Positions 21,159 to 34,900 of a DNA stretch of 64,000 nucleotides are shown piece after piece. Where the stretch lies: the NCBI RefSeq assembly GCF_964204865.1, contig NC_135251.1, forward strand, positions 14,818,001 through 14,882,000, read 5' to 3'. Below the pieces are notes generated by a model, which was not told the origin of the DNA, did not search any database, and saw only the letters and a list, made by a program, of their open reading frames with translations. This DNA comes from Styela clava. Lineage: Eukaryota; Chordata; Ascidiacea; Stolidobranchia; Styelidae. The translations under genes and the position numbers were made by a program. Within the stretch, counting starts at the first letter, position 1. Each line of letters opens with the position of its first letter.

Positions 21159-23501
21159 ATGGATGAACCTGATGGCAAATCTGAGGCATTTGTTGAAATA
21201 CATGGGAGATTGGCCTATGTTAATGTCACCCCTATTTCGTGCGCGGATACCGGTACTCAGGTGGAAGTTAAATTCTTCATAAAAAATGAAAATAACAAAA
21301 GACTTATTCTCATAAATACTGTAATTAAAGAACTGAAAGGAAAATGGAAATTAATAAATGCAAGCAAATCGTTTTCATGCACTGAAGGTGTGTGTCAGTT
21401 ATGCCTCTTTTTGCTTAGGTTTACTGCTGATTCTGACGGGAAGATTTACATGGAAAGGGCTAGTAGTAATGCTTGCTTGTACATAATAAAAAATCTGAAA
21501 TCCGTTATAACCAACAAGTTTATGTGGAAAATATGTCCTCAGATAAATGTGGGATTTATTAAAGTTTGGATAATAAATGGACCTTCATTATTAATTTGTA
21601 ATTTGAAGAATCGAAAAATGGACTTGATAAGTTTCACAGATTGCAATTTACAGATTTGCCAATCATCAACACATGTTACAAATAACTGTTCTTATGATGC
21701 TGATGATCGCGTCTGGTTGTCTGCTTCCCTTCAATCGTATGATTTTCAAGATTCTAGAATGGAGTACTTTGTTATATTAAAAACATCACTTCCACAACAA
21801 GCTTCTAATAAGACTGACTTCAAATTTTTTCTCATTACTGTATTGATAAACAATGTTGTTTGTCAAAGATGCTACTCGTCTGTTCCAACCAGTATTAGTG
21901 TTCATTTACAATCATCAGAAATGATTCCATCATGTTATAATGGGTGTGCATTATCAGTTCATCAGTCAGGAATAAAGGAGTTTGTTCTTGATCAAAACAG
22001 AAGATTTATTTTGATAACGAAAATAGGTCAAGTGATACACTGCCTAAATGGCAAAGTAAAAGATGTTTGTGACATCCCAAATATTGGACAGTGTGGAATA
22101 TCATGCTGTCAGTGGGAAGACATTCTTTTAGTTTTGCATGATCGAGATTCAAAGACCGCTTTTATTATTAATTTTAAAAAGTTCAAAATTGTTAAAACAG
22201 CTTCAAATATTTCATATGTGATTATTGGGGACTTCTTGCAGTCAGGACAAAGCCAAATACTTTTAATAAAAGAAAAATTTGAATTTGGACAGGAATCAGA
22301 TGATTTTGTGCTGTTGAAATCATATTCGGACCTCCGATGCACATCTTCTCCAACTTCATCTGGTACAAACTCTATTGTTATGTATGAAGAAAGTGATGAT
22401 GCCCTAAGTTCGAATGCAGATATTTTTTCTGGTCCCATGGAGACAGAAACGGCATCTGAAAGTTTTGATTCCTGTATAAAAAGCAGAGTCTGTACGGCAT
22501 TGCAACATAATATTATGGGACAAGTGGCTCTATTGCAAGAACGGAAAGATACTCTACTTTACAAATCCACATCTTTTTCTCAGTTATTGAAATTAATTGT
22601 AAGGTTATCAAACAATACTGATAAATGCTTGGATGATTTTAAAGAGGTTGTACCTGCACTTGTAGACCTTACACCTGCTAATAATGTCAAAGAAGTCACC
22701 GAATTTTGTTCAAACATGGAATGTAATGGATTGAGCATTCTTCAATTGTTTCAGAGATTTCTGAATGATAATGTGCATGTTTGTGCGATGATAAAAAACA
22801 CAACAGCTCGGAACATTTCCCAGTTAGCGATGCATATTTGTGGAGGCTTTGAATCATCACAGTTTCAAATTGACACTTTAAATGTTGCTATAATATACGA
22901 ACCATCTTATTTTGAAAGTCCAAATCCTTGTTCGGCTTTTCAATCTAAAACATGCGTCTTGCCAAATGAAATCGTATGGGTCACAGGAAGATTTAAAATT
23001 TGTTCAAAATTATTATCCAGGGTTATGAGAGGTACTGCATTTCTTGTCAAACTGTCATATGTGATTAGGAATTGTGACACTGATAGAGTGGTTATGAGCA
23101 AAATTGGTGAATTGCCTTTTCATCATACCCTGAATGATTCCAAAGAGATTAATTCTATTTTTACCTCCACTGAATCTAAATTGGTGGAAAGTGCCATAAA
23201 TTTTTTGAATTGTATACATGTTTGCAAATTTAAGCATAGAGTGTATACAAAATGTCACAGTGTGAAGATTCTTGATGATGTTCTCTCGAATAACTTATGT
23301 TTTATTACATTTAATAAAAAAAATATTTGGATTTGTAAAGAACGAGGACCTCTTTTTCTTGTGCGAATTGTCCTTACTTATCAGTCTGAAACCTCAACTT
23401 ATATGGAAATACAATGCGAAAATAAGGAGCAGAATGATAGATTATTATTTGCTTTAAACACCTATCTTCCTGCTGATTTTTTATTTGAACATGAACTTTA
23501 A
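21159..23501 (+). CDS. FANCB: Fanconi anaemia group B protein homologue (FANCB)
   Basis: FANCB works with FANCL and FAAP100 as a module of the nuclear Fanconi core complex that ubiquitinates FANCD2-FANCI during interstrand crosslink repair. The ORF codes for 780 residues without an intron; vertebrate FANCB is about 860. Several blocks match family positions in order: an INGPSLLICNL stretch near residue 138, NGKVKDVCDIPN near 297, VIIGDFLQSGQSQILLI near 352, and the C-terminal LVRIVLTYQSET...MEIQC then LFALNTYLPADF region. The protein is rich in alternating hydrophobic strands, as expected for the N-terminal beta-propeller, with an acidic Ser-rich linker near residues 400-445. No in-frame stop or frameshift is seen. 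The single-exon structure differs from the multi-exon vertebrate gene and could reflect intron loss or retroposition. Identification rests on recalled motif order, not on an alignment. Confidence 0.78.
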   Translation: MDEPDGKSEAFVEIHGRLAYVNVTPISCADTGTQVEVKFFIKNENNKRLILINTVIKELKGKWKLINASKSFSCTEGVCQLCLFLLRFTADSDGKIYMERASSNACLYIIKNLKSVITNKFMWKICPQINVGFIKVWIINGPSLLICNLKNRKMDLISFTDCNLQICQSSTHVTNNCSYDADDRVWLSASLQSYDFQDSRMEYFVILKTSLPQQASNKTDFKFFLITVLINNVVCQRCYSSVPTSISVHLQSSEMIPSCYNGCALSVHQSGIKEFVLDQNRRFILITKIGQVIHCLNGKVKDVCDIPNIGQCGISCCQWEDILLVLHDRDSKTAFIINFKKFKIVKTASNISYVIIGDFLQSGQSQILLIKEKFEFGQESDDFVLLKSYSDLRCTSSPTSSGTNSIVMYEESDDALSSNADIFSGPMETETASESFDSCIKSRVCTALQHNIMGQVALLQERKDTLLYKSTSFSQLLKLIVRLSNNTDKCLDDFKEVVPALVDLTPANNVKEVTEFCSNMECNGLSILQLFQRFLNDNVHVCAMIKNTTARNISQLAMHICGGFESSQFQIDTLNVAIIYEPSYFESPNPCSAFQSKTCVLPNEIVWVTGRFKICSKLLSRVMRGTAFLVKLSYVIRNCDTDRVVMSKIGELPFHHTLNDSKEINSIFTSTESKLVESAINFLNCIHVCKFKHRVYTKCHSVKILDDVLSNNLCFITFNKKNIWICKERGPLFLVRIVLTYQSETSTYMEIQCENKEQNDRLLFALNTYLPADFLFEHEL

Positions 23502-23904
23502 TTATAATATTTTGCGTCTGTTTTCGAAAACTGCATATTTACGATTGCAGAAAGATATGCAATTCATGTCTCCAGCTTTTGCAAATTGAAATTTGAATAG
23601 TTGCTCATACGGAAACTTGCATGGTTTAAACCAAATAGATACTGACCATAGTTTTGCTAAAAGTGCCATAGACACCTGTGACCACATTATAATCTTAGAG
23701 TTAGAAAACGCCCAACGATGCTTTGTTGTGCAGGAATTTTGGGAAATTTAAATTCTTTTTGTGAAAAACAACATTACAAGCCAACTTGATTCTTGTAGGT
23801 AAATGCATATTTTAGGCCCAGGCAGAGCCACAGCATTGCGATAAGAAGGAATAGGTTTGGTGCAGTATTTTGATGTGACCGCTTATGTCTGTCATTTAAG
23901 ATCA

Positions 23905-24010
23905 GATTTACATATTTATACCAGGGGAGGGGAAAGCCAGCCTAAACATATGGCGAACCACGGCCTCTCATCCGGTTACCGGTTTATGTCGAGTATGGGG
24001 TTAGTTAGCC
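23905..24010 (-). mobile_element. 5'-truncated SINE copy
   Basis: The block agatttacatatttat, then tggcgaaccacggcctctc and tccggttacc, matches the tail of the SINE at 19095-19428 in the same orientation. The tRNA-like head is absent. Confidence 0.7.
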
Positions 24011-24187
24011 AGTCTTTTGCTCCGCATGCATTTATTTAACGTTAATGCACCACTACAATATCTTCTTTTTTTGTAAACGCCACTGATGAAATTTTACCAC
24101 TGCAGGCAGTGGCGTTGAGTAATGTCAGTAAGTATAAAACAAAGTGTCTATAACCCGAGTTTGTTATAGTCAATTGGGTATAAATAA

Positions 24188-24340
24188 GCTCAGCGATGTG
24201 GCGCACCGTGCCAAGCGTGACCGCACCTCTCATTACCCAGCGTGGGTTTGAATTCTGTGGTGGGTAAATATCTGCGAGGGGACCGCTGGACACCTTTCTT
24301 TTCGAAGCCGGCTGCTGATCTGGACAAAGGTTCGGGTTGG
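24188..24340 (+). mobile_element. Diverged tRNA-derived SINE, head region
   Basis: The sequence gatgtggcgcaccgtgccaagcg followed by cagcgtgggtttgaattc aligns by eye with the A-box and B-box region of the 19095-19428 SINE, here on the plus strand and more diverged. Confidence 0.5.
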
Positions 24341-27300
24341 CCTACAAAGGACCGTTAGGGTACTAGGAAACATTCTACAAATTTCAGAAATACCTTCATG
24401 AACCGGAGAATAAAAAGGAGCATCTGCATGAAGTCGGCAATGGAAGGATGCGATTCGAATAATGTGGAAGTTGAAGAAATGTTGGGAGCGGGTCACAATA
24501 TCACTAAATATACTTTGAATTTTATGTCTGCAGTTGTTGATCCTTGGTCTGCTTGAGAAAAGTGTATTGACCAGTCACTGTAAGTTCCTTTCTTACGTCA
24601 CTCTTGACATCTTGCTTATTAGCCAACGTTACGGAAACAAACATGAAAATCGATGCTCAGGGAAGCATCCATTCCAGGACAGATATTATTTGATTGTGAC
24701 ATCACCATACTATGAATGTTGTAGAGGCCTTGTCAACGACAATGCTTACCGACCATTGAGATGCATATAACCTCAGTGTTACCGACGGACGTTTTTCGAC
24801 GCGTTTACCAGAGCATTTACGAATGGGAGAAGAGTTAATCGCACATCATTTTTATCCATTGCGAATATGTCTTCAAATATTCTATATGCAATCTGAACAT
24901 ATGGATGATGCAGTGATACTGATAGCAACAGTTCCTTTTTTCGACAAGGAAGATATACATTGTTATGAAACAGGTGATGATTCCTGATATCTCTGATCTT
25001 CCGAGAATAATGACATCACAATAGTTGTTGATTCAAATGCCCATTCCAGTAGTAACCATGAATGACACGAGGTCTGGTGTATTTCGTCGTCGTCTTCGGC
25101 GCTTGGACATTGTATCCCCTGCTGGATTGACAAGTTTTCGACTAACGAGCATAGAAATAAACGGGGTAGTGTACTATAAAAATAAATTTAGGTAATCTTT
25201 GTCAGTTGGCCATTAGGATTACGTGAATATGAACTGATTTTGTTTTCAAAATCCGAGTCTTAACGGAATCAACAGGCGGAACGCCAGGAAGATTTCACAA
25301 GGTTGAGGTAACTCGGATTGAAATCATATCCGCCACTTTGGTAAGCACTAGTGTTTTCAATTTTGTAGGGAAGCTATGGAGTCCCAGAAAAGTTTCATTT
25401 GACTCGACCCATTCGAAAAAACAAACCTGATTAACGTTAAGTTGTTAAAATAATTTTGACTCCGATTCGAGGATAGCAAAGATTTTATCACGACTTTGTT
25501 ATGTCATTCTTTGCTCCGGGTGAAAATTTCAAATATGGAGCTAAAAACTCTATAACTTCGATTGCCACTCAGTGGGGTTTCAAAACACGATACCGACTAC
25601 AAAGCCTAGCTTTTAGTGACTAGTCTATTATCTCTTAAAATGGCTAATAATGTGTAATGCAGTTTGTCAAATGGCAACAGGTACTAAACTATCACTGCGA
25701 TTTAAATTAACAACGATTGAGCAAATCATATAACCTATCTAAAATAGTTTAAAGAACATGCTCCGGCGAACAGTGACTTATAACATTTTATTTATTATGG
25801 GTTATAACGTTACATGCTGATAATTTGACAGATATTACTTTATGTTGAAAGGGGCAGATAAAATTAGCCCTTTTAGTCGCGTTTTTAATTTTAGGCGTTT
25901 GATGTTTTTTTTTTGTCTCATTCGTTTACGTACCACAAGTATTAGGTCGTTTAGTCTAGCAATATATTCAAACGTCATCGTTACTCTATCAAATAGTTTA
26001 CTGTTAGCGATTTTAAGATTATATATTATGGACTTCAACAATAATTTTTCGATTAAATTGATGTGACTTGATTTGCTAATGAAAAACTATACATCTACGA
26101 CTGAAAACGGCGCCCTTCCAATGTGGGATGATAGGCGATATTTCGCCATGGATTGGACAGCGGGCTACTTTTGCTCGATACTGCGGGAAATACATTTTAT
26201 CACAAGAGAAATCGGTTACATGTCATTTTGTCTTATTTAGTGGTGGAAAAAAATATAGATTGGACATACTTCTGTCACGGATGCCTTTGAATAGCTATTA
26301 TTGACCATCTATCCATTGCTTTTTGTAATTGAGCACAATATCCCCACGTGTTCTCATCGATATGGATTGAATAATGAATTATTATAATTACCTCTTCTGT
26401 GTATGAAACGATAACAGTGAAGGCTCGGGTAAATCTCCTGATGATATAAAAACAATGGCGTTTATTTTTTCTATCCGAATTTTGTCTTCAGAAAAGTGAA
26501 TTCATTTTTTAAAGAGCATGTTTTTATAAATTTTGCTATATTTGTATAGTTCTAGTGAACTATCCTATCTTTTTATATTTTCGGTGAGAAAAAAAACTTT
26601 ATATTGGAGTGCCTTCAAAACGAAATAATGTATGGACATATGTATATTTTTATTTGGACTTCACTGTACGTAAAAATATAACACACAATTTGATGAAGCA
26701 AATGAAAAACAAACCCGAAAATAAGTAGGGGCTCTTACCGAAGTGCGTCGGATAACCACACTCACGCTAAACGATAGATGTGCATCGTAATGTAAAAGAT
26801 AATGGCAACGTGTGCACCGAGCAGACCAGACTACAGTATGTATATAGTATTAGATCCCCTAATAATAAAGCTGCAGTACACGTGTGAAAAAACACACACG
26901 GCGAGAGTAAATGCTTATTATTCTTTTAGACACATGCATTTTGTTTTGATGTTACTTTATAAAAACTCGACATGATAGCGTTTACAAGTTAATTTTGCAT
27001 AACAGTTTTTTCCCGCCTTGTGTGCACGAATGTTTTCTCCGCAATATCTAGTTAAATATTGGTCATTTGTTTGAGTATTTACTCTTCCTGATGGCTGAAC
27101 CTGATAGAATCTTTCAAGTGATGCGAAGCAATAGCTGGGCACCTTTCCCACTCCCATTCACATTTGGTTGATTAACAACCACCCTCTGCAAAATAGCATA
27201 CTATATCCATTTAAAAAACAATACTCTTTATTAAATTGACGTTTGAAACTAGAAATTCCTAAGTTGTAATATATCCAAGCTATAAATGTACATGTCGCAT

Positions 27301-28944
27301 TCCACAGGCTCATTTACTCACATATATACACACGTTTATTTTATCAAGGACGTTGTAACAGACGACAATTTAAAAAAAAACTAATATCATTGGCGGGAAA
27401 TTTGCAGCGGCCGCGTGCCTACTAATAGAATTTAGTAGTAGTATCATTTCAGCATACCCAAGATCTTAACACAAGACATCTCATCAGCGTACTGTTGTCA
27501 CATTGACAGTGAACTCATGGCTTGTTGTTGTTATATGTTTTATGGCGCTTATGATATCAGTGGTCTATCAGTACTAACGTACTGATATTTATAAATAAAT
27601 AAATATATATACAAATTATTCAATTAAAATAAATAATTAATCCTAAATATTACTGCCCATAACCAAGACAAATTCAATAACAGTTGCAATAATGATAATT
27701 TGTACAAGTCATAAAATATTTATCCTAACTGTCATGTGAAAGAATGCAATCACTTATCATATCAAAGATTCGGATGGTGGGGGGAAAGGACAGTCAGCCA
27801 TTGCTGACTCACCAGTCACGATCAACACAAGGATTCACAAGCGGACTTCATTGCTTGGATCTGCTTCCCATACAACGTGCTGTGCGGGGCCCATATGGGA
27901 CTCTCAGTGGCCCGCCCCTGCTGTTTGATACTGTCACTAAATTCCAAGCCCAAGCTGCTGACTCCCAAACGAACGCCTGTTATCATCTACTTGTAAACAG
28001 TAACAATCAAAATATTCTTTGACAATCTATTTCCTTTTCGACGACTTCGGTTGATCGTCCACTTGTTGACCGATATACTGTGATCACCGCAGTGAAGTCA
28101 CTTTAGTTTCCTTCGATAGAAGCGGACTGACGCAAAATATGTCCATGTGGTTAAACTCCAAGAACTACCGTTTTTTTTTAAATGTAGGGGTGTTTCGTTG
28201 AGAAGACCACAATTTCTCGTCTGTACTTTTAAGGAAGCACACCATTTTGATATTTTCTTCATCTGTTACTCTTGTGGAAGACTTAATAAAATTTGTCTGT
28301 CGAAAGCTAGCGCAACCGATTAATATTTAGGCGACAAACAATTAATTCAGAACATCACAACGAAAAACTGAAATTAGATGCAAATTTCACTCTTTCGAAT
28401 TTGTTTCACTGCTTTCTGGGTAAATTGTATTTTTCATTTATGGCCAGGTAATTTATATCGAGTGTGTATACTCATTCACGTATCTGCGACATGAAATACA
28501 CTTTTTGAGTATTTTAATTAAAGAGTTTCAACTTTTTACACAATGATTTGTCTGAGTATGTTCGCTTGCTGATTTTTTGAATTTTGTGGAGGTTTTCTTT
28601 TTAAAAATTCTTGAAAAATCAGCACTTACTAGATAATATAGTCCTACTCTTGTGTCGTAATAATGAAGATGTAGAGTTTTCCACAAAGTAGACGTGTATT
28701 AGAAAACTTCATAAGGCGATTATCAACATCCAGTACGTATTTGTCAACCATCATGTCAAAAAAATTCGAAAATTGGGGCTCTATTCCATCATAATCCGAG
28801 CGCGTATTTCTTGCGGAATAAACAAAACATAACACTGCTTTTCTTAATTACAGTTTTCTATTTAGTACATATGTTTACGATAAGCATTGTGGCTACGGCT
28901 TGTGAAGTAAAATTGGACTTTGAAGCCCATGCCTGAATTTGACA

Positions 28945-31900
28945 ATGAACGCACAGTGCCTTCCGGCGTCAAAACCAGCTCGCCGAACTAACTTAGTTAG
29001 TAATCCTTCAAGAATCACCACAGCAGTCATCTCATCCTCTGATATATCTGCAATTCAAAGCCGGAACTGTGAATCTTTGGGCACATCAACACCGTGCTCA
29101 GGGAATATACAACGAACTCATAAATCGATAACGTCCAATGTCACATTATCGTCCTTATCACAATGTCACATTTCCCCTGTGTTTAATAGGCCGAACCAAT
29201 CTATGCCTGTCACGTATTGTATGTCAACGTTAAGTTCGGTTTCAGAGACCAGTTCTTTACCTCAATCAATTGTGCAGTATCATCCAAGAGTATACATACC
29301 CGCGATGGATTATCAGCAAAACTTCTTCGTTTTGCCTCAAAACGGCGACTCTGGAGAACATGGCCGATCCTCAAAGAAATCATTAAAATCGTCTCATGGA
29401 AATAGTTCAGCGTGCTGTTTGAAAAATACCTCTGGGTGTTCGTGCAGTTTTCAAAATCGTTACGACGAAATATTAAAGTGAGTTTTACATTTATTTCTCA
29501 AAAATCATAATATAACGTACCGTAATTAACAGATTTTTTCTATCAGTTTCATTATACTAGATATATCATTCATGTCGCAACTTAAATTTCGTTCTAGAAT
29601 TATTCGGCTTTAGGACGATGAACAAAATCATTTGATTTTTTGCAGTGAGCACGATGCATTTGAATCTAAGAAGACATACTCTCGTCCTACAAAGAATACT
29701 TCCACAGCTGTGTCCTCTTGTTTGACTATGGGGCCAAAGAAATCAGACGCTTCGATGGAGGCAATTATAAATAAACAAAGAAAGCTTATTGTGCAGTTAG
29801 TAAAAATCATTGTCAAAGACAGACTTCAAAATAGTTCATCACGCGATGGTGATGTTACTGCCGCGCATGAACCTCAACAAAATAAGAAAGCGCGTAACAG
29901 AGGTCGAATGGCAAAAGAACTTGAACATACACAACTCCTGGAGCAAGTCAAGAGTTTGAAAGTTTTGCAAGACACTGGAAATCGGAAATTCACAACGCCA
30001 AACAACATGGACGATGTAACTGTACATGAATCACTAGAATGGAGACAAGCAACACAAAATCACGCACCTTTTTCAGATATCAGAAACACTGAAGCCGAGT
30101 TGCATTCTTCAGATTATCACATCAATGATAGCACTTCTGCAGATTCACGTGGGCTAGTCACAAAGGTAATATTATCGCCACTCAGCTTGGGTTGATTTGA
30201 ATTCTGTGTATTTTTCTCTTTGAATATATGTTTCGGTAAATATAAATTTTAATTGTACCGAATGTCATTTACATATATTGTATGAATATGTTTATATATA
30301 TTTGTTGTTTGGTAATGTAAACTTACTGAGATTCTCAATGTCGCTCTATCGCTGCTATTAAGGAATCTCTCACCTAAATTTTGCATTCAATTTTTACTTA
30401 GTCGAAAGGTATTGACAAAAAGACTTCCATCTCGGATATTGAATTGTCAGAATTACACAATCGTACAATGGAGTTATGTGCAGAAAATGGAGAAAGCGTC
30501 TTGAGCAGGTATTCCTATTGACAGTCAGTGAGTTCTTTTTTATGTGGTTTTAAAGTTTTCGCGTACAGAAAATCTGAACAATTTTTTGTTTTGCTCATTT
30601 TCAAACTGTTTTACAACGTATTAAAATTTGAATTGAATGTTTTAAAATTGGATTCCCAATGTTTAAACGACTTTATATCAATCGATTTCTGGAGTTTAAT
30701 CCGGACTTTCGTAACTTGTTGTCCATAGTACTATTTAAAATAAATGTGATTTGTATGCTTTATTTGCGGAAAGTTATCTTTCACTTTCTTTACTAATTTT
30801 TACTTTTACTAAGTTAATAACACGTCCATGGTGTAAGGTTTTATTATGTGCAATTATTACGACAAACATTACAATAATATGTGTCAGTCTGATATGTATA
30901 ACATTCATTAAAAACTTCTCCAGATTGAGGTCGGAGTTCAGCAAGCAGTTGTCTTACCTTAAGCAAGAAATTTGTGAAAATGAAACAACCAATTTTCCTA
31001 CGTCGGATACACACGTTGTGGTGAGTGAACTGAGTTCTGATTACATGTTATTTATATTATATTTATATTATGTATCAAAATTATATTTCAGGTGAGTGAC
31101 AAAGAAGATATTTCAATGAATAACCAAATTGTCAATTCTGTTCAAAACGTCACACAAGATGCAAACGATGCCATGCAACAAAATGAATGCCAAGGTATTC
31201 ATGTTCGTATTGCAAGATAAAATTCAGCAAACTCAAATTAGCGATGTTAGAAATAACTATTAATAACATAGAATATATATATAGGAAAAACTTGTATATT
31301 GCTTTGCAAAATTACCCAATTAAAGTTTAAACAAATACTTAGATTTATATACTAAAAATGGCTCCAAAAATTCATTTATTTGTTTAATACAACCCCTAAT
31401 TGTACTGGAGGCTTCGTATAATAAAATATTCCCATATATTATAGAATCTCTATCTCTGATTTCTTCTGATGTTGCAAAAGATGATAATATCGTTGTCGTC
31501 CACGACGTCGATTCTGATAATAAAACATTGTCACACCCCCAACCTTCGAAGGTGTTAGACAAACTACAAGATGATTTAGTTACTGTAAAGTTTGGATCTG
31601 AAAAAAACAAAGAATCTGAGAATGTTGGGAATGGAAAGCGACGAAGAAAGCCATCAGCTAATGTATTTACCTTTTTTACTATTAGCCTATATATATACTT
31701 GAAACGCTTTTACTGATTCAAGTAGAAAGTAGTCTATCTATTTTTAGTCCTCACGAAAGTTCGCTTGTGGAAAATAACTGAAATGGGAAGATCTTCATGT
31801 ACAGTATTTTTGTATAGGATTGAGCGAAAATAGTTTGGTTATATTTGAAGCTCCGTGGTTTCGTCTACAGTTAATGGAAGTTGTATCAATGATTCGAGTT

Positions 31901-34900
31901 TTCATCCATTTTTATTTTTACAAATGTAGACAGATGTTATTTATTCAGGGTAGCGCGGAAATTGTAGTCAAGAAATCGGAGAAAGAAGAGTATTATTTTC
32001 GGTTGGTATTTATTTTGAATTTCCCAATAAAATATATATAAGAATAATATATATGCAAGTGAATAACACGGCATCATAAACTGTTTCCTAGACAGAACTT
32101 TGCCACAATACATACCGGTAATTACCATTTCTCTTTTGACCCTTTAACGAAATTGAAGACTTAAATTAGTCCAGCTACTCCACCATCGTTAATAACACGT
32201 GTCGCAAATAATACGAAACATATCAAATGTTTTGGTTCCTATCCGGAAATATATTAAAGCTAATTATTACTATGTCTCTTGACTTTTGAAACTGGTATCA
32301 TCAAGTTATATATGGCATGATAATAAACCTATATTAAAAGCGCGAGATTTCGAAATAATGACTAATTCATTTGCTATTTGGACATTGTGATTTTTGATAT
32401 ATTCAACCCTATCGCTCAATCATCTGGCTTACTCGCATACTCTAATACATTATAGAATTAGTTCCCATCTTCAAAATTTTATCATTATTTTTTTATGCCT
32501 GAAGTCGATCGCCACGAAAACGTTGCAAAAAAGTCGTAGAAAAGTATGTTCGACGTTCTGCATCAAAGCAGGCTCGAAAGAAAATTATAAATCAGCTTAA
32601 AACGACTGATTCGGAATTTAGTCCGTCATCGAATTCTGAATGTTCCAGTGAAGATGAAGCATCCCACAAGAAGTCTCAGAAAAAATTATTGCCACCTAAA
32701 CTTTGCCAAACATTTGAAAACAGGGTTCAAGATTGTGAGGAATACTACGCCTTAAACGTGAGTTGATTGGTCGTTATTTTTATTTGTAAATCCATGTATG
32801 GAATTAGGAAACTACATAATCATGAATTTGATATTTCTAAATGAAGCATGTACTATTTTTATTCTGTTTCATTTCATGATTTTCCGAATACCAGTTTTTA
32901 ATTTGTAATAATTTTCAACTATGCTTCAATGATCCCTTCATGGTGTTCTTTTCAATATAGGATAATCAACGCGAAAGTATTTCGCAGGACATTGCAGACA
33001 CCCAAGAAGCTGGCAGAAGTGAGGACAACAAAATATTAAGTACGCCTGACATACAGAACGAATATATTGACCAGAATGAGCGTACAACGAGTGGTGCGTT
33101 TGTGGATCTTACAGCTTCTGATTCTAATGATGCATTCACTTGGGTCATTCCTCGTTCAATATCTTCTATGCCCCTCCCTCGTTTCGACCACGATGTATCT
33201 TGTGAAAAAGTTGATTCTTTAGCGACTGTCGGGTCTTCATGTGAGGTTACCAAAGCCTCGGATCTCAATAAACAATTTTGCTGTGAAAACGCTGCGGTAA
33301 TAGTATCGGATGGAGGTGAAGCACTAGATCTCACCTCGCCCCGACTAAATTCAGGAAAGCTAAACTATTGCGAATCCTGCCAAAATTTTTCAACAGTCGT
33401 AAACGATGTAGAATCTATGCCTCTGGATTTATCAATTCGGCGTTTTTCAACAAACTTGAAACATGATGCCAAGGAGCAAATTGTTGCTACTTCTCAACGT
33501 ATCTCCGCACCAGCTTCAAAAACCGACAATTTGAAAAATGTGAGTAACGCGGATCAAGTATTCAAAGAAATTCCGCGACCACACTTGTTACCAGAAAACA
33601 AACCCATATCATTCAACAACGCCAGACATGTCGGGTCATATCACAATCAAAATTTTTCATCTCCTTTGAAAGACTCAGGAAATATATTAAATAAAGAGAA
33701 AATTGTTGAACCGGCTTCGCTTTCTGAAAACTGTGCAGTGGAACAAAAAGCAGAAGAAATAGTTCGAAATGAGTTGGAATATCAACATTTGAATTTTAAC
33801 GATGATGAAGGAAGACAATCTGGTTGTGTACAATCTGACGACTTAACTATTGAACATCACAACTGGAAGTCAGCAGGGGATCACGTAAGGAAATTTGATT
33901 TTTGTTACTAAAGTAATTGGAAAATGTATTTCGTTCTGGTTTTCACTTGGAAGATAACGCTAGACCACCGTTTCTTAACCAGCGGGCCATGACCCACTGC
34001 TGGGCCACATAAACATTATAAGATGAGCCACAAACCTACTAAAAATTGCTAAAGATGTTGATAAATTAGTATCATTTGATTGTTGTAGCAATGAATGATG
34101 ATGCTGTTTTTAGGAACTGAGTGGTAAATTTTTATTTTAATTAAAAATTCGGGTATTCCCAAAGTATGTGAACCAAGATGGCGGACACCGGAACGTAGTA
34201 TGTGTACCAGGTTAAGATTAGGCCATAATTTTATTCCAATTTTTCTTATTTTTGTTCTATTTCGAGTTCGGGGACTACTAGCCAAGTGACTACCGTAGTA
34301 TTTGTACCTGAAATTATGGCCCAACCCTAACCTGGTACACATATGCTATGTTCCGGTGTCCGCCATCTTGGATCATATACTTCGGGAGTACCAAAATTTG
34401 GAGATGTCTATTTTGCTGAAGGATTCTCTTTGTTTTTCTTCTGAAAGTTAATGGTCCACAACAGTGTTCACTATTAGCGCACTTTTTTGCGAAAATTGCG
34501 AAGCACTTTCGCAACTTTTTTTAGGGACTGCGAAATAGCACTTTTTTCCGATTTTGAAGAGAAATAGCACTTTTTTTCGATTTTGAAAGGAATAAAAATT
34601 CAAAGTTGACAAATGTTTTTGTTTGCGTATTAAGTTGACAAATAAGTAACATACTAGTACTTTTGTAACTCAATTCTGCACATCTGTGGTGAAGACATGG
34701 AAGATAAAGCTTTTGCATTAATGGCAAAATTCTTGTTTATAATATGATTATTATACAAGCACACCGATTCCGCTTCGACCGCGAAAACGCTCGGCGGCGT
34801 CTTTGAAACCAGGTGTCCGAATGCAAGGCAGTGCTTTCTCTAAACGAGAGTGGTCATGTGACTGTCAATGACATCGATGAATTGTGACCAAAGTACACGA

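Larger units (their letters stand above)
23502..28944. other. Intergenic DNA between FANCB and the unassigned gene
   Basis: About 5.4 kb. SINE pieces occupy 23905-24010 and about 24188-24340. The short ORFs (for example 24534-24770, 25842-26066 and 27744-28022) show no recognisable domain, and I see no exon chain joining them. Confidence 0.5.

Noticed and set aside
22109..22438. 109-residue minus-strand ORF inside FANCB
   Set aside because: Shadow of the long plus-strand coding frame.
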